NCBI GenBank assembly: GCA_030528385.1
Contig: JAUMYZ010000004.1
Span: 140,281 to 204,280 of the forward strand
Source: Moraxella sp.
Lineage (GTDB): Bacteria > Pseudomonadota > Gammaproteobacteria > Pseudomonadales > Moraxellaceae
DNA length: 64,000 nucleotides
Reading direction: 5' to 3'
The translations under genes were made by a program, and so were the position numbers. Numbering within the stretch: the stretch's first letter is position 1; each line of letters opens with the position of its first letter. The notes below the pieces were generated by a model, which saw only the letters and a list, made by a program, of their open reading frames with translations, searched no databases and had not been told where the DNA came from. Shown piece by piece: positions 1-9,414 of this stretch.

Positions 1-748
1 CCTTTTTTTCATCAATGCCCGATAAGCCAAAACGGCGCGCCAGCTCACCTAAAATCTCGTCTGACGACAAACCCAAATGCGCCATCGCCACCAAACCATG
101 AAACCACAAATCCGCCATTTCATAAACCACATCAGCACGCTGTTTGTGCGTGTCTTGACCCAGTTTTTGGGCAAGCTCAAGTTCTTTGGCTGCCAAAATG
201 CTCTCAGTGGCTTCTTCGCCAACTTTTTCTAAAATTTTGTTTAGACCTTTGTGGTACAAACTTGCCACATAGGAGCTGTCTTTATTGGCGCTTTTGCGCT
301 CAGACAACATCACATCAAGCCGCACCAAAATGTCGTGTTTTTCTGGGGACTGTGTGGCAGTTTGATAAATTTTGTCAGGGTCTTTGATGATTGCGTCTGT
401 GGTGTGCCACTGCCCTGTTTGGGTGTCAAGGTGCTGATAAAAACAGCTTTTGCGCCCTGTATGACAGGCAATGCCACCCATTTGAGTAACCAGCAAAATA
501 ATCACATCGGCATCACAATCGGTGCGTATCTCATGCACAAGTTGAATGTGTCCACTTGACTCACCCTTGTGCCACAGTTTACCACGACTGCGGCTAAAAT
601 ACACGCCGCGACCTGTCTTGGCAGTCAGCTCAAGCGCTGTGCGATTTTGCCAAGCCATCATCAAAATCTGCCCTGTGTCTTTGTCCTGAGCGATGGCAGG
701 AATCAACCCATCAGCATTAAAGGTCAACGTATCAAGCCAATGGCTCAT
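1..748 (-). CDS. hisIE: Bifunctional phosphoribosyl-AMP cyclohydrolase / phosphoribosyl-ATP pyrophosphatase (3' end outside window)
   Basis: Catalyses steps 2 and 3 of histidine biosynthesis in the cytoplasm. The first 249 residues are visible. Residues 1-115 form the PRA-CH domain, with WHKGESSGH at 59-67 and zinc-ligand cysteines C78, C95 and C102 (CHTGRKSC). Residues 137-249 form the PRA-PH domain, with KVGEEATE near 175 and an acidic EMADLW helix near 210. The gene runs off the left edge, so its C-terminus is missing here. The ATG at 748 gives the expected family start ([11 protein letters not shown]). It is transcribed divergently from rpmI-rplT. The two-domain fusion is certain from the order of motifs; only the last residues are unseen. 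Confidence 0.93.
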   Translation of the reverse strand, partial: MSHWLDTLTFNADGLIPAIAQDKDTGQILMMAWQNRTALELTAKTGRGVYFSRSRGKLWHKGESSGHIQLVHEIRTDCDADVIILLVTQMGGIACHTGRKSCFYQHLDTQTGQWHTTDAIIKDPDKIYQTATQSPEKHDILVRLDVMLSERKSANKDSSYVASLYHKGLNKILEKVGEEATESILAAKELELAQKLGQDTHKQRADVVYEMADLWFHGLVAMAHLGLSSDEILGELARRFGLSGIDEKK

Positions 749-890
749 AACACCCCCATTATAATCAACCAATCACAAGCAAACCTTGGTCAAACCAATC
801 ATTCAACCTAGCTTAGTTTATCACAAGGGGCATAGATTATAAATCATTTCTGCCCCAGAAACCTTAATACCCCCAACCCAGCCAAGGCAC

Positions 891-919
891 TTGAGTTTTG
901 TCAGTCTTTTTTGTATAAT
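891..919 (+). promoter_or_regulatory. Sigma70-type promoter of rpmI-rplT
   Basis: TTGAGT (891-896), a 17-bp spacer and a perfect TATAAT (914-919). Predicted transcription start is near 926, giving a leader of about 75 nt before rpmI. Confidence 0.75.
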
Positions 920-935
920 GTCGCTCCCACCTTCC

Positions 936-985
936 GCCAATCATACAAGTTGGCAAAAAGGTTGATAATCGGATGACCGATTTTT
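936..985 (+). promoter_or_regulatory. Two hairpins in the rpmI leader, possible attenuator or L20 site
   Basis: First hairpin: GCCAA (936-940) pairs with TTGGC (950-954). Second: AATCGG (967-972), loop ATGA, CCGATT (977-982), followed by T residues to 985, which looks like a weak intrinsic terminator. L20 represses its own operon through the leader in other bacteria. A link to L20 here is inference only. Confidence 0.4.
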
Positions 986-1001
986 ATTTAAAGAGGCTAT
1001 T

Positions 1002-1193
1002 ATGAAACTAAAAACCAAACGTGGTGCGGCAAAGCGTTTCAAAAAAACCGCAAACGGCTTCAAACGCAAACAAGCGTTTAAACGCCACATTCTCACCAAG
1101 AAATCTCCTAAGCGTATCCGCCAACTTCGTGGTTGCGTGATGATTCATGTCGCTGACGTGGATTCAATCCGCCGTATGTGCCCATACATTTAA
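1002..1193 (+). CDS. rpmI: 50S ribosomal protein L35
   Basis: A 63-residue, strongly basic protein beginning [16 protein letters not shown], the L35 signature, with the usual family length (about 64-65). It is a component of the large ribosomal subunit. AGAGG lies 9 bp upstream of the ATG. It is followed after 18 bp by rplT, the conserved order. Unlike the common infC-rpmI-rplT arrangement, no infC lies directly upstream: a divergent hisIE does, and the pair has its own promoter. Confidence 0.98.
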   Translation: MKLKTKRGAAKRFKKTANGFKRKQAFKRHILTKKSPKRIRQLRGCVMIHVADVDSIRRMCPYI

Positions 1194-1211
1194 TCATATT
1201 AGGAGAATAAA

Positions 1212-1568
1212 ATGGCTCGTGTAAAACGTGGTGTACAGGCTAACCGCCGTCATAAAAAAGTTCTGGCTCGTGCAAAAGGCTACTACGGAGCGCGCTCTCG
1301 TGTCTATCGTGTTGCTGTACAAGCTGTGATGAAAGCAGGTCAATATGCATACAGAGACCGCCGTAACAAAAAACGCACTTTCCGCCGCCTGTGGATTGCT
1401 CGTATCAATGCTGGTGCTCGCCTAAACGGCATGTCTTATAGCCGTCTTATCAACGGTCTTAAAAAGGCAAATGTTGAGATTGACCGCCGTATCCTAGCAG
1501 ACATCGCCATGCATGACGCAACTGGCTTTAGTGCCATCTGCGAAAAAGCAAAATCTGCCTTGGTATAA
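1212..1568 (+). CDS. rplT: 50S ribosomal protein L20
   Basis: 118 residues starting [18 protein letters not shown], with the typical YYGARSR and RDRRNKKR segments of L20, which is needed early in 50S assembly. It is also an RNA-binding autorepressor of its operon in well-studied bacteria. AGGAG precedes the ATG by 8 bp. It forms an operon with rpmI, and a hairpin terminator follows within 20 bp of the stop. Confidence 0.98.
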   Translation: MARVKRGVQANRRHKKVLARAKGYYGARSRVYRVAVQAVMKAGQYAYRDRRNKKRTFRRLWIARINAGARLNGMSYSRLINGLKKANVEIDRRILADIAMHDATGFSAICEKAKSALV

Positions 1569-1582
1569 TCTGTGGCACATAT

Positions 1583-1609
1583 AAAAGCCTGCCTTTGGGC
1601 GGGTTTTTT
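1583..1609 (+). terminator. Intrinsic terminator of rpmI-rplT
   Basis: GCCTGCC (1587-1593), loop TTTG, GGCGGGT (1598-1604) paired with two G-U pairs, then a run of T. Confidence 0.8.
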
Positions 1610-1746
1610 GTTGGACAGCCTGACACAAAAAATCTAGCACCATCAATGATGACATGATGTTTATTTTATTTATACTACTGAAAATTAATGGGTTTTGTAG
1701 TAAAATAGACTAAAATGAACATACTTATAGCCATCATTTGACAGCC

Positions 1747-3129
1747 ATGAACACAGCCAATTTTGCGTCCGTTAGTTTTGATGACACACTCATCAACAAA
1801 TACAACCATCAAGCCCCACGCTATACATCCTACCCCACCGCCTTAGAATTTATCCCGATAGCGGACAACGCAGAAGAGCAGATTTTAAAAAATCGCAATC
1901 CTGATACCCCTTTGTCATTGTATGTCCACATTCCGTTTTGTCGGCATTTGTGCTATTACTGTGGCTGTAACAAAATCATCACCAAAAAAAACGCCGATGC
2001 AGGAGATTACTTAAATTACCTGTTTGCTGAGATTTTGCACAAAAAGTCGCTCTTATCAGGCACGCCGATTGTCAAACAAATCCACCTAGGTGGTGGCACG
2101 CCCACTTTTTTAAGCGATGACGAACTCATCAAACTTTGGCAGTTTTTACAAACGCATTTCACACTTGACCCAAACGGCGATTATTCGGTAGAGATAGACC
2201 CCAGAGAACTTCGCCAAAACACATTATCCATATTAAAATCCTTGGGGGTGAATCGCTTGTCCTTTGGGGTACAAGATTTGGACGAAACGGTACAAATCGC
2301 CGTCAATCGCGTTCAGCCTGTCGCGTTGATTGATGCGGTTATGGCGGACGCAAAAGCCCTTGGCTTTGATTCTGTCAATGTGGATTTGATTTATGGACTG
2401 CCCCACCAAACGCCCAAAAGTTTTGCCCAAACCTTAGATGCCATCATTGCTTTATCACCTGAGCGACTGTCGGTGTTTAACTACGCTCACTTACCTGAAC
2501 GCTTCGCCCCCCAAAAACGCATTAGCAATGACGACTTGCCCAGCCCCAATGACAAACTTGCCATGTTTAAAAACGCCATTTTGAGCCTGACATCGGCGGG
2601 CTATCAGTATGTGGGCATTGACCATTTTGCCAAGCCAAATGATGAATTGGCAATCGCTCAACGAGCTGGCAAACTCCACCGCAATTTTCAAGGCTATACC
2701 ATCTTGGGCGAATGCGATTTGTTGGGATTTGGGGTGTCATCTATCAGTCAAATCGGTCAGCACATCACCCAAAACCCCACCATCTTGGCGGATTATCAAG
2801 CAAAAATCAACGCCCACGCCCTACCTGCGGTCAAACACATACAAAGCAATGACAAAGACACTGTACGCAAAGACGTGATTATGAGCTTATTATGCCATGA
2901 CCGCTTGGTGTTTGATGACTTGGACGCACGTTTTGGCATAGACAGCAGACAGCATTTTGCCAAAGAGCTAACACAACTGCAACACATGGCAGACGATGGA
3001 CTGCTAAGCATCAGCGATTGGGGCGTGCAAATCCTACCCAAAGGGCGTATTTTGGCTCGCCATGTGGCGGCGGTTTTTGATGAATACTTGACCCAAAAGT
3101 CTCCCCAACGCTTTTCAAAAGTTATCTGA
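1747..3129 (+). CDS. hemN: Oxygen-independent coproporphyrinogen III oxidase
   Basis: A radical-SAM enzyme of 460 residues that converts coproporphyrinogen III to protoporphyrinogen IX in haem synthesis without O2. The N-terminal KYNHQAPRYTSYPTALEF block is typical of true HemN rather than HemW. The cluster motif C65-x3-C69-x2-C72-x-C74 (CRHLCYYCGC) is intact, followed by the LGGGTPT SAM-binding segment. The ATG at 1747 fits the family; a TTG 9 bp upstream is possible, and no strong ribosome-binding site decides. No clear FNR-type dyad was found upstream. An 8-bp inverted repeat (TTATCTGA 3122-3129 with TCAGATAA 3173-3180) spans the 3' end. Confidence 0.96.
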   Translation: MNTANFASVSFDDTLINKYNHQAPRYTSYPTALEFIPIADNAEEQILKNRNPDTPLSLYVHIPFCRHLCYYCGCNKIITKKNADAGDYLNYLFAEILHKKSLLSGTPIVKQIHLGGGTPTFLSDDELIKLWQFLQTHFTLDPNGDYSVEIDPRELRQNTLSILKSLGVNRLSFGVQDLDETVQIAVNRVQPVALIDAVMADAKALGFDSVNVDLIYGLPHQTPKSFAQTLDAIIALSPERLSVFNYAHLPERFAPQKRISNDDLPSPNDKLAMFKNAILSLTSAGYQYVGIDHFAKPNDELAIAQRAGKLHRNFQGYTILGECDLLGFGVSSISQIGQHITQNPTILADYQAKINAHALPAVKHIQSNDKDTVRKDVIMSLLCHDRLVFDDLDARFGIDSRQHFAKELTQLQHMADDGLLSISDWGVQILPKGRILARHVAAVFDEYLTQKSPQRFSKVI

Positions 3130-3184
3130 TGGGCGACATTTCGTCCAAAAATCCGACAAAATGGGGAATTTCTCAGATAAAACA

Positions 3185-3213
3185 TTGCTAATACGTTGAT
3201 AATTCTTTAAAAT
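3185..3213 (+). promoter_or_regulatory. Probable promoter of pheS-pheT-ihfA
   Basis: TTGCTA (3185-3190), 17-bp spacer, TAAAAT (3208-3213), 34 bp before the pheS ATG. The spacing is good and the match moderate. I saw no leader peptide or attenuator like the E. coli pheM system. Confidence 0.5.
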
Positions 3214-3246
3214 ATCGTGAATTTTTGTAAATTTTTTAAGCCAAAT

Positions 3247-4284
3247 ATGAATACAATAACCATTCCTACCCTAGCCAGCGAACAACTGACCGAGCTGACC
3301 GAACAAGACTTTGTTCAATTTGGTGAGCGTGTGCTTGAACGGATTGTTCATGCTGATGACGAAAAAAGCCTGTCAGAACTTCGTGGATTACTGCAAGGCA
3401 AAAAATCCCCCATCAGTGCCTTATCCAAACAAATGGGATCGCTTGACGCTGATGGCAAAAAGCGTTATGGGGCGTATCTGCACGAGCTACGCACACGCAT
3501 TGGCAATGCTTTTGATGAGCAAAATGCCAAACTTGCCAAACTCGCCCTACACGCCAAACTTGCCAGCGAACAGGTTGACATCAGTCTGCCAGCTCGCCAC
3601 ATCACCCAAGGCGGATTGCACCCCATCACGCTCACCACCGAACGCATGAAGCGGTTTTTTGTCCAAGCAGGATTTAGCGTGGCAACAGGCCCAGAAGTGG
3701 AGAGCGATTATTATAATTTTGAAGCACTCAATATCCCAAGCCATCACCCTGCTCGTGCCATGCATGACACCTTTTATTTTGACGCACATTATTTGCTGCG
3801 CACACACACCAGTAGCGTTCAGATTCGCACGATGGAAGCCAGTGAGCCACCTTTGCGTATCATCTGCCCAGGACGAGTGTATCGCAATGACAGCGACCAA
3901 ACGCACTCGCCCATGTTTCACCAAATGGAAGGGCTGATGATTAGCAAATCCAGCAGTTTTGCTGAGTTAAAAGGGGTGATTCATGAATTTTTAAATGCGT
4001 TTTTTGGCAAACAGATGACCGTGCGTTTTCGCCCTTCGTTTTTTCCATTTACCGAGCCGTCCGCCGAAGTGGACATTTTGTCCGATACTGGCAAATGGCT
4101 AGAAGTGCTCGGCTGTGGCATGGTACACCCCCAAGTGCTACGCAACTGCGACATAGACCCCGAGCAGTACACAGGCTTTGCCTTTGGGTTGGGGATTGAG
4201 CGATTTGCCATGTTGTATTATGGCATTGATGATTTAAGGGTATTTTTCCAAAACGATGTCCGCTTTTTAAAACAATTTGCCTAA
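3247..4284 (+). CDS. pheS: Phenylalanine--tRNA ligase alpha subunit
   Basis: 345 residues; the catalytic subunit of the alpha2-beta2 PheRS. The N-terminal coiled-coil (about 10-100) binds tRNA. The class II core shows motif 2 (VYRNDSDQTHSPMFHQMEG) and motif 3 (GLGIERFAMLYYG) near the C-terminus. The ATG at 3247 was preferred over a GTG 30 bp upstream because it gives the usual family N-terminus. pheT follows 89 bp downstream. Confidence 0.97.
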   Translation: MNTITIPTLASEQLTELTEQDFVQFGERVLERIVHADDEKSLSELRGLLQGKKSPISALSKQMGSLDADGKKRYGAYLHELRTRIGNAFDEQNAKLAKLALHAKLASEQVDISLPARHITQGGLHPITLTTERMKRFFVQAGFSVATGPEVESDYYNFEALNIPSHHPARAMHDTFYFDAHYLLRTHTSSVQIRTMEASEPPLRIICPGRVYRNDSDQTHSPMFHQMEGLMISKSSSFAELKGVIHEFLNAFFGKQMTVRFRPSFFPFTEPSAEVDILSDTGKWLEVLGCGMVHPQVLRNCDIDPEQYTGFAFGLGIERFAMLYYGIDDLRVFFQNDVRFLKQFA

Positions 4285-4373
4285 GCAACCACCAACGCAA
4301 GCGTTATCGTCGCTTGCTAAAATTAGATTAAAATTTAAACAATTTGGCAAATCGCCACCAATCAGAGTTTATT

Positions 4374-6770
4374 ATGAAAATCAGCGAAAACTGGCTAAGA
4401 CAATGGGTAAACCCCACCAACACCTCAGAAGAGTTGGGTGAACAGCTCACCATGCTTGGGCTAGAACTGGACGATATGCAAATGATTGCTCCGCCCTTTA
4501 CAGGCGTGGTGGTCGGTCAAGTCATCAGTTGCACACAGCACCCTGATGCTGACAGACTAAAAGTTACCACCGTAAACATCGGTGCTGATGAGCCTTTACA
4601 AATCGTCTGCGGCGCACCCAATGTGCGTGTGGGACTAAATGTGGCGGTTGCTACCGTAGGGGCTGCATTGCCCCCCATGGATGGCAAACCCTTTACCATC
4701 AAAAAAGGCAAACTGCGTGGTGTAGAAAGCCAAGGCATGCTCTGTGGCGGCTCTGAGCTTGGGCTGATTGATGAGATTGATGGACTGCTTGAACTGGATA
4801 ATGACGCTCCCATTGGCACAGATATTCGTGCTTATCTCAATCTTGATGACCACATTTTTGATGTGGCGATTACCCCCAATCGTGGCGATTGCCTAAGCGT
4901 ACTGGGGCTGGCTCGTGAGATAAGCGCAGCAAATCGCCTACCCCTAAACCGCCCAGCCATCAGCACGACCACCCCAACCACCAACAAAGCCATTGGCGTT
5001 AATGTGGCAGATGATGGTGCTTGCCCGCGTTATCTTGCCCAATATATCGGTGAGATTGACCGCACCGCCACCAGCCCAAAATGGCTCAAAGACGCACTGA
5101 TTTGTAGCGGTTTACGCACCCATGATTTTTTGGTAGATGTTACCAATTATGTACTGTTAGAGCTGGGACAGCCCTTGCACGCTTTTGACGCTGACAAAAT
5201 CGTTGGTGATATTGTGGTGCGTTTTGCCCACAAAGACGAGACCGCCAAGCTACTAAATGAACAAACCATCACACTAACAGGCGATGAGCTGGTGATTGCT
5301 GATGATGTCGGCGTGCTTGCTTTGGCGGGCGTGATGGGCGGTTTACGCTCTGCTGTTACAGACAGCACCACAAATATCGTGCTAGAATCGGCTCATTTTA
5401 ATCAGCTTGCCATCGCAGGGCGTGCCAGACGTTTTGGACTGCACACAGACGCCAGCCAACGTTTTGAACGTGGGGTGGATTTTGAGCTACCAAAAATCGC
5501 TCTTGACCGTGCCACCACGCTGATAGCACAGATTGCCAAAGGTCAAGTTGGTCAAATCACCTGTGTAGAAACTGTGGACAAACTGCCAAAGCGACCGCTT
5601 ATCAATGTGCCGTTTAGCAAAGTTGAAAACCTGCTTGGCATCGCACTTATCGCCAATGATGTGGTGGATTTGCTAAATCGCCTAGAAATCCACACCACCT
5701 TTGATGGCAATCACCTAAGATGCCTGCCCCCAAGCCACCGCTTTGACCTAAATATCGCCGAAGACATCATTGAAGAGATAGCCCGTGTGTATGGCTACAA
5801 CAACATCGCCCCACGCCTGCCACAGTTTGCGGTGGACATGCGTTATGACGACAATGCTGACTTGACGCACACGCTCAAACTCAAACTGGCAAATACAGGC
5901 TATTTTGAAGCAATAAGTTTTAGTTTTTGTGATGAAAAACTAGAAAAACTGCTTGATGATGACAAATTGGGTGAGATTTTGGCACTTGCCAACCCCATCT
6001 CATCCGAGCTTGCGGTGATGAGACGTACCCTGCTGTCAAGTTTGTTGCCGATTGTACAACACAACCTAAACCGCCAGCAGTCCTGCGTGCGTTTGTTTGA
6101 GACAGGTTTAAGTTTTGTGGGCAAAACCGTTGCTAAGCTACAACAAACCCCAAGCCTTGCTCTGATTGCCACGGCAAACGCACCAAACACCCTGCACAAC
6201 ACGCCAAAAATGGACTTTTTTGACCTAAAACGTGATGTGGAAAACCTACTCCCCAGCCATCTTGATACAGCCAGTATTCACTATCAGCGTGCCGATTTGG
6301 CATTTTTGCACCCCGGTCAAAGTGCCGATTTGTTGGTTTGTGGTGAACATATTGGCTATTTTGGTCAGCTCCACCCTGCCATCTGTGGTGAGCTTGATTT
6401 GCCGGTGGTGTGGGTCGCTCAGTTTGAGTTAAATAAACTCATCAAACTTCATCAAAGCACAAAAGCCATCGCCTTACCAAGCAAATTCCCAAGCGTTCAT
6501 CGTGATTTGGCGTTTTTGGTGGACACATCACTGTCATGGCAAGACATCGCCCAAACGGTTTGGCAATCAGTAGGTGAGCATTTGACCGATTTGGTGCTGT
6601 TTGATGTCTATCAAGGCGACAAACTGCCTGATGGCAAAAAATCTTTTGCCTTTACCATGACTTTGCAAAATCCCCATGCCACGCTTGATGATGACACCAT
6701 CAAACAAGCGATGGACAAAGCGACCATTGCTTTGACCGACGCATTTAACGCCCAACTTCGTGATAGCTAG
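4374..6770 (+). CDS. pheT: Phenylalanine--tRNA ligase beta subunit
   Basis: 798 residues. Domains in order: the B1 start MKISENWLRQWVNP, the EMAP-type tRNA-binding domain (about 40-150, with HPDADRLKVTTVN), the B3/B4 editing region (about 205-370), B5 (about 400-475), the core, and a C-terminal ferredoxin-fold anticodon-binding domain (about 705-798). It edits Tyr-tRNA(Phe) and positions the tRNA. The ATG at 4374 matches the universal family start, so the in-frame extension upstream was dropped. It lies between pheS and ihfA, the same order as in E. coli. Confidence 0.97.
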   Translation: MKISENWLRQWVNPTNTSEELGEQLTMLGLELDDMQMIAPPFTGVVVGQVISCTQHPDADRLKVTTVNIGADEPLQIVCGAPNVRVGLNVAVATVGAALPPMDGKPFTIKKGKLRGVESQGMLCGGSELGLIDEIDGLLELDNDAPIGTDIRAYLNLDDHIFDVAITPNRGDCLSVLGLAREISAANRLPLNRPAISTTTPTTNKAIGVNVADDGACPRYLAQYIGEIDRTATSPKWLKDALICSGLRTHDFLVDVTNYVLLELGQPLHAFDADKIVGDIVVRFAHKDETAKLLNEQTITLTGDELVIADDVGVLALAGVMGGLRSAVTDSTTNIVLESAHFNQLAIAGRARRFGLHTDASQRFERGVDFELPKIALDRATTLIAQIAKGQVGQITCVETVDKLPKRPLINVPFSKVENLLGIALIANDVVDLLNRLEIHTTFDGNHLRCLPPSHRFDLNIAEDIIEEIARVYGYNNIAPRLPQFAVDMRYDDNADLTHTLKLKLANTGYFEAISFSFCDEKLEKLLDDDKLGEILALANPISSELAVMRRTLLSSLLPIVQHNLNRQQSCVRLFETGLSFVGKTVAKLQQTPSLALIATANAPNTLHNTPKMDFFDLKRDVENLLPSHLDTASIHYQRADLAFLHPGQSADLLVCGEHIGYFGQLHPAICGELDLPVVWVAQFELNKLIKLHQSTKAIALPSKFPSVHRDLAFLVDTSLSWQDIAQTVWQSVGEHLTDLVLFDVYQGDKLPDGKKSFAFTMTLQNPHATLDDDTIKQAMDKATIALTDAFNAQLRDS

Positions 6771-6793
6771 CCGTGCCAAACTAAGGAAATCTT

Positions 6794-7102
6794 ATGAGTA
6801 CATTAACCAAAGCCGACATGATAGACCATCTTACCATTCGTCTGCGTATGCCCCGCCAAGATGCTCGCTTGATTGTGGACACTTTTTTTCGTGAAATCAG
6901 CCAAAGTCTGGCTGCTGGAAAAGAAGTCAAGTTGTCAGGGTTTGGCAATTTTGAGCTCAAAGACAAAAAATCCCGCCCTGGTCGCAACCCAAAAACTGGC
7001 GAAGAAATCCCTGTCAAAGCACGCCGTGTGGTTACTTTTAAGGCAGGGCAGAAGTTTCGTAACGAGATTCAAGCCAAACCCCACAACAAAACCCCGTCAT
7101 AA
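6794..7102 (+). CDS. ihfA: Integration host factor alpha subunit
   Basis: 102 residues of the HU/IHF DNA-bending family. [13 protein letters not shown] is the IHF-alpha N-terminus, and the beta-arm carries [10 protein letters not shown] with the intercalating proline. It bends DNA as a heterodimer with IhfB (not in this window) and supports recombination, replication and transcription. A strong AAGGA lies 7 bp before the ATG, and the gene sits 23 bp after pheT. The last 6 bp overlap the convergent helicase gene. The distal end is slightly extended and Lys/Asn-rich. Confidence 0.96.
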   Translation: MSTLTKADMIDHLTIRLRMPRQDARLIVDTFFREISQSLAAGKEVKLSGFGNFELKDKKSRPGRNPKTGEEIPVKARRVVTFKAGQKFRNEIQAKPHNKTPS

Positions 7103-8569
7103 GGGCTTGTTTTGGGCACCATTGAGCCGTTTTTGCGCTTTGGTGCTTTTGTTTTGTGCCAGTCTGATATTGGCAACACTTTTGGCGCGATACAGTTTGC
7201 CCGCCACATTGGGTCTGGGCAGTGCATTTGCCCCACTGTTACTGCTCCGAGTAAACCTTGTGCTCGCTTTGTCAGTGCTCTTTTTGCACACCACAACACC
7301 ATCATCAAAACTCACTTTGGCAGTTTTGACAAAAGCGCGCGCCAACGTCGCAGGCTTGGTTTGATGACCGCGCTTTGGGCGTTTTTTGGGGGATTTTGGG
7401 CTGCGTTTTGGCTCAAGCCCTTCAAGCACCATTTCTTTGATGTCGCGCTTTAGATAGCGGTTGATGTTGTGGAGCTGGCGGCGGTCGTCCACACTGCACA
7501 AATTAAGCGCCACTCCTGTGCGCCCTGCTCGCCCACAGCGTCCAATACGGTGCACATAGTCTTCAACTTGACGCGGCAAATCGTAATTGACCACATGACT
7601 GATGGTTGCAATGTCAATGCCACGAGCGGCGACATCAGTTGCCACCAAAAAATTGCTTTTGCCAGATTTGATGTCGCTGATGATACGATTGCGTTTGCCC
7701 TGTGGCAAATCGCCATGCAAATAGTGTGCGGACAAACCTTGTTCATTTAGGCTCTGGGCAAGCTGTTCGCTGCTGCGTTTGGTGGCGGTAAAAATCATCG
7801 CTTGACTGATGTTATCGTCGTTTAACAACTCAAGCAAAATCTTGTTTTTGTGATAAAAATCATCGCAATGATAGACGCTTTCGTCAATATGCGCCGATTC
7901 AACCTTGATGGCAATGCGCACAGGATTGTTGGTAAAGCGCTCGGCAATCTTGCCCACCGCACCGTCCCAAGTGGCTGACGACATGATGGTCTGACGCGAT
8001 GGCATGACCGCCATGATTTCCTTAATGTCATCAGCAAAACCCATGTCCAGCATTCGGTCGGCTTCATCCAACACCAACATTTGTAATTTGGACAAGTCCA
8101 CACGCCCTGCTTTGATGTGGTCAAGCAACCGACCCGGTGTGGCAATCACCACTTGCACCCCCTTACGCAGGGCACGGATTTGACCGCCATACGCCGTTCC
8201 GCCCACCAACGGCACGCTAAACAACTGACGCACATTGCTGCCATAACTGCGAATGCTCTGATGAACCTGCTGGGCAAGCTCACGCGTCGGCGTCAAAATC
8301 AGGGCATAAATATGCTTGTCTAGGCACGCTTGACGGCTCAACTTGTCCAAAATAGGCAACACAAAAGCCGCTGTCTTGCCCGAACCTGTTTGCGCCGACA
8401 ACAGCAAATCCACTCCTGCCAACGCGCGGGGAATGGCTTGTTGTTGGATAGGTGTGGGACACTGATATCCCGCCCGACTGAGCGCTTTTAAGATGGGCCA
8501 ATGAAGCTGCAAAGCAGCAAAACTTGGCACGACGGTATCGTCTGCCACCTGAGAGATGGTATTTGTCAT
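7097..8569 (-). CDS. DEAD-box ATP-dependent RNA helicase (RhlE-like)
   Basis: 490 residues. The Q motif (TPIQQQAIP, about 39-47), Walker A AQTGSGKT (59-66), DEAD (168-171), SAT (198-200) and [13 protein letters not shown] motif VI are all present. The last 90 residues are a basic, disordered tail typical of RhlE/DeaD-type helicases. It probably remodels RNA in ribosome assembly or RNA decay. Among DEAD paralogues RhlE is the closest guess, but the subfamily cannot be fixed from motifs alone. The ATG is at 8569. It converges on ihfA with overlapping stop regions. Confidence 0.93.
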   Translation of the reverse strand: MTNTISQVADDTVVPSFAALQLHWPILKALSRAGYQCPTPIQQQAIPRALAGVDLLLSAQTGSGKTAAFVLPILDKLSRQACLDKHIYALILTPTRELAQQVHQSIRSYGSNVRQLFSVPLVGGTAYGGQIRALRKGVQVVIATPGRLLDHIKAGRVDLSKLQMLVLDEADRMLDMGFADDIKEIMAVMPSRQTIMSSATWDGAVGKIAERFTNNPVRIAIKVESAHIDESVYHCDDFYHKNKILLELLNDDNISQAMIFTATKRSSEQLAQSLNEQGLSAHYLHGDLPQGKRNRIISDIKSGKSNFLVATDVAARGIDIATISHVVNYDLPRQVEDYVHRIGRCGRAGRTGVALNLCSVDDRRQLHNINRYLKRDIKEMVLEGLEPKRSPKSPKKRPKRGHQTKPATLARAFVKTAKVSFDDGVVVCKKSTDKASTRFTRSSNSGANALPRPNVAGKLYRAKSVANIRLAQNKSTKAQKRLNGAQNKPL

Positions 8570-9414
8570 AAATTATCCAAAGAAAAACCACACGATGAAC
8601 GCCAACCGATAAAACCATCATCACATCAAAGCATGGCTTGGCAGGATAAAAGCGTATTTTGTAGCTGTGGTGGGGTTGTCGCTGTTTGTACCAACCAAAA
8701 TCATCGCAACAACAAACAAGAAAGAATTTAGATAAGATGGGCAAACCATCTGTTATCTGAACCAATGTCCAAAAACACTTAACATAGCGGCGATGTCATC
8801 AAGAGCGAACCATTCAAAATGAATGGGTTGACCTTTGATTCTAGCATATTTTGGCTAATGCCACCAGAAATTTATCAGCAAAATAACAAAAAGATTCGCC
8901 AAACGGTAGTTATGACACAAAAAATGCTTTATAATCCATCAAAACAAACAATAATAAACACGCTTAAGCAGCTTTAGAGACAAATGATGAAAATAAAACA
9001 ACAAATCAGTAACCGACAGGACAACATATGTTGGCGATTTGGACACAACTGGCAAACGTTGCTTGACCACAAAACATCAAGCGCCAACAATCTTATCACT
9101 TCAAACACAGTTGGCATTTGGTCTGACGCCCATCATTTATCTTTCAAACAGTGCTGCACAAACAATGGCTTCGTCGGCAGTACCATCTCATTATTGGCAC
9201 AAATTTTTAATAAACCCAAACAAAACAACCCTTTAAGCCATCAACTTCATTGGCAAACGACAACACACTTGGCGCCACCTAGCCGAGCAGCACAAAGCAG
9301 TTCGTGGGCACATGCGACATAAGTTAAGCTGACAACCGACCGCCAAACAAGTGTTTTTAGCTCTGTTGGTGATGTTGATGATATTTTTGACCTAAAAACC
9401 AACAGGAGAAACCT
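8570..9414. other. 845-bp intergenic region: helicase leader plus a possible decayed reading frame
   Basis: The left half contains, for the minus strand, an extended -10 (TGCTAGAAT, 8838-8846) and two hairpins in a leader of roughly 260 nt (8730-8758 and 8810-8826). On the plus strand, 9039-9407 keeps one frame with only two internal stops (9234 and 9330). It ends in a hydrophobic stretch (FLALLVMLMIFL), which might be a degenerated small membrane-protein gene. Nothing here can be called as an intact gene. Confidence 0.4.
8838..8846 (-). promoter_or_regulatory. Extended -10 element, probable helicase promoter
   Basis: On the minus strand TGC directly precedes TAGAAT, an extended -10 that needs no strong -35, and none is seen. 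Predicted start is near 8830, giving a long leader. Confidence 0.4.

Noticed and set aside
251..811. Plus-strand open frames at the left edge
   Set aside because: They are antisense to hisIE, whose minus-strand translation has all catalytic motifs of both domains.
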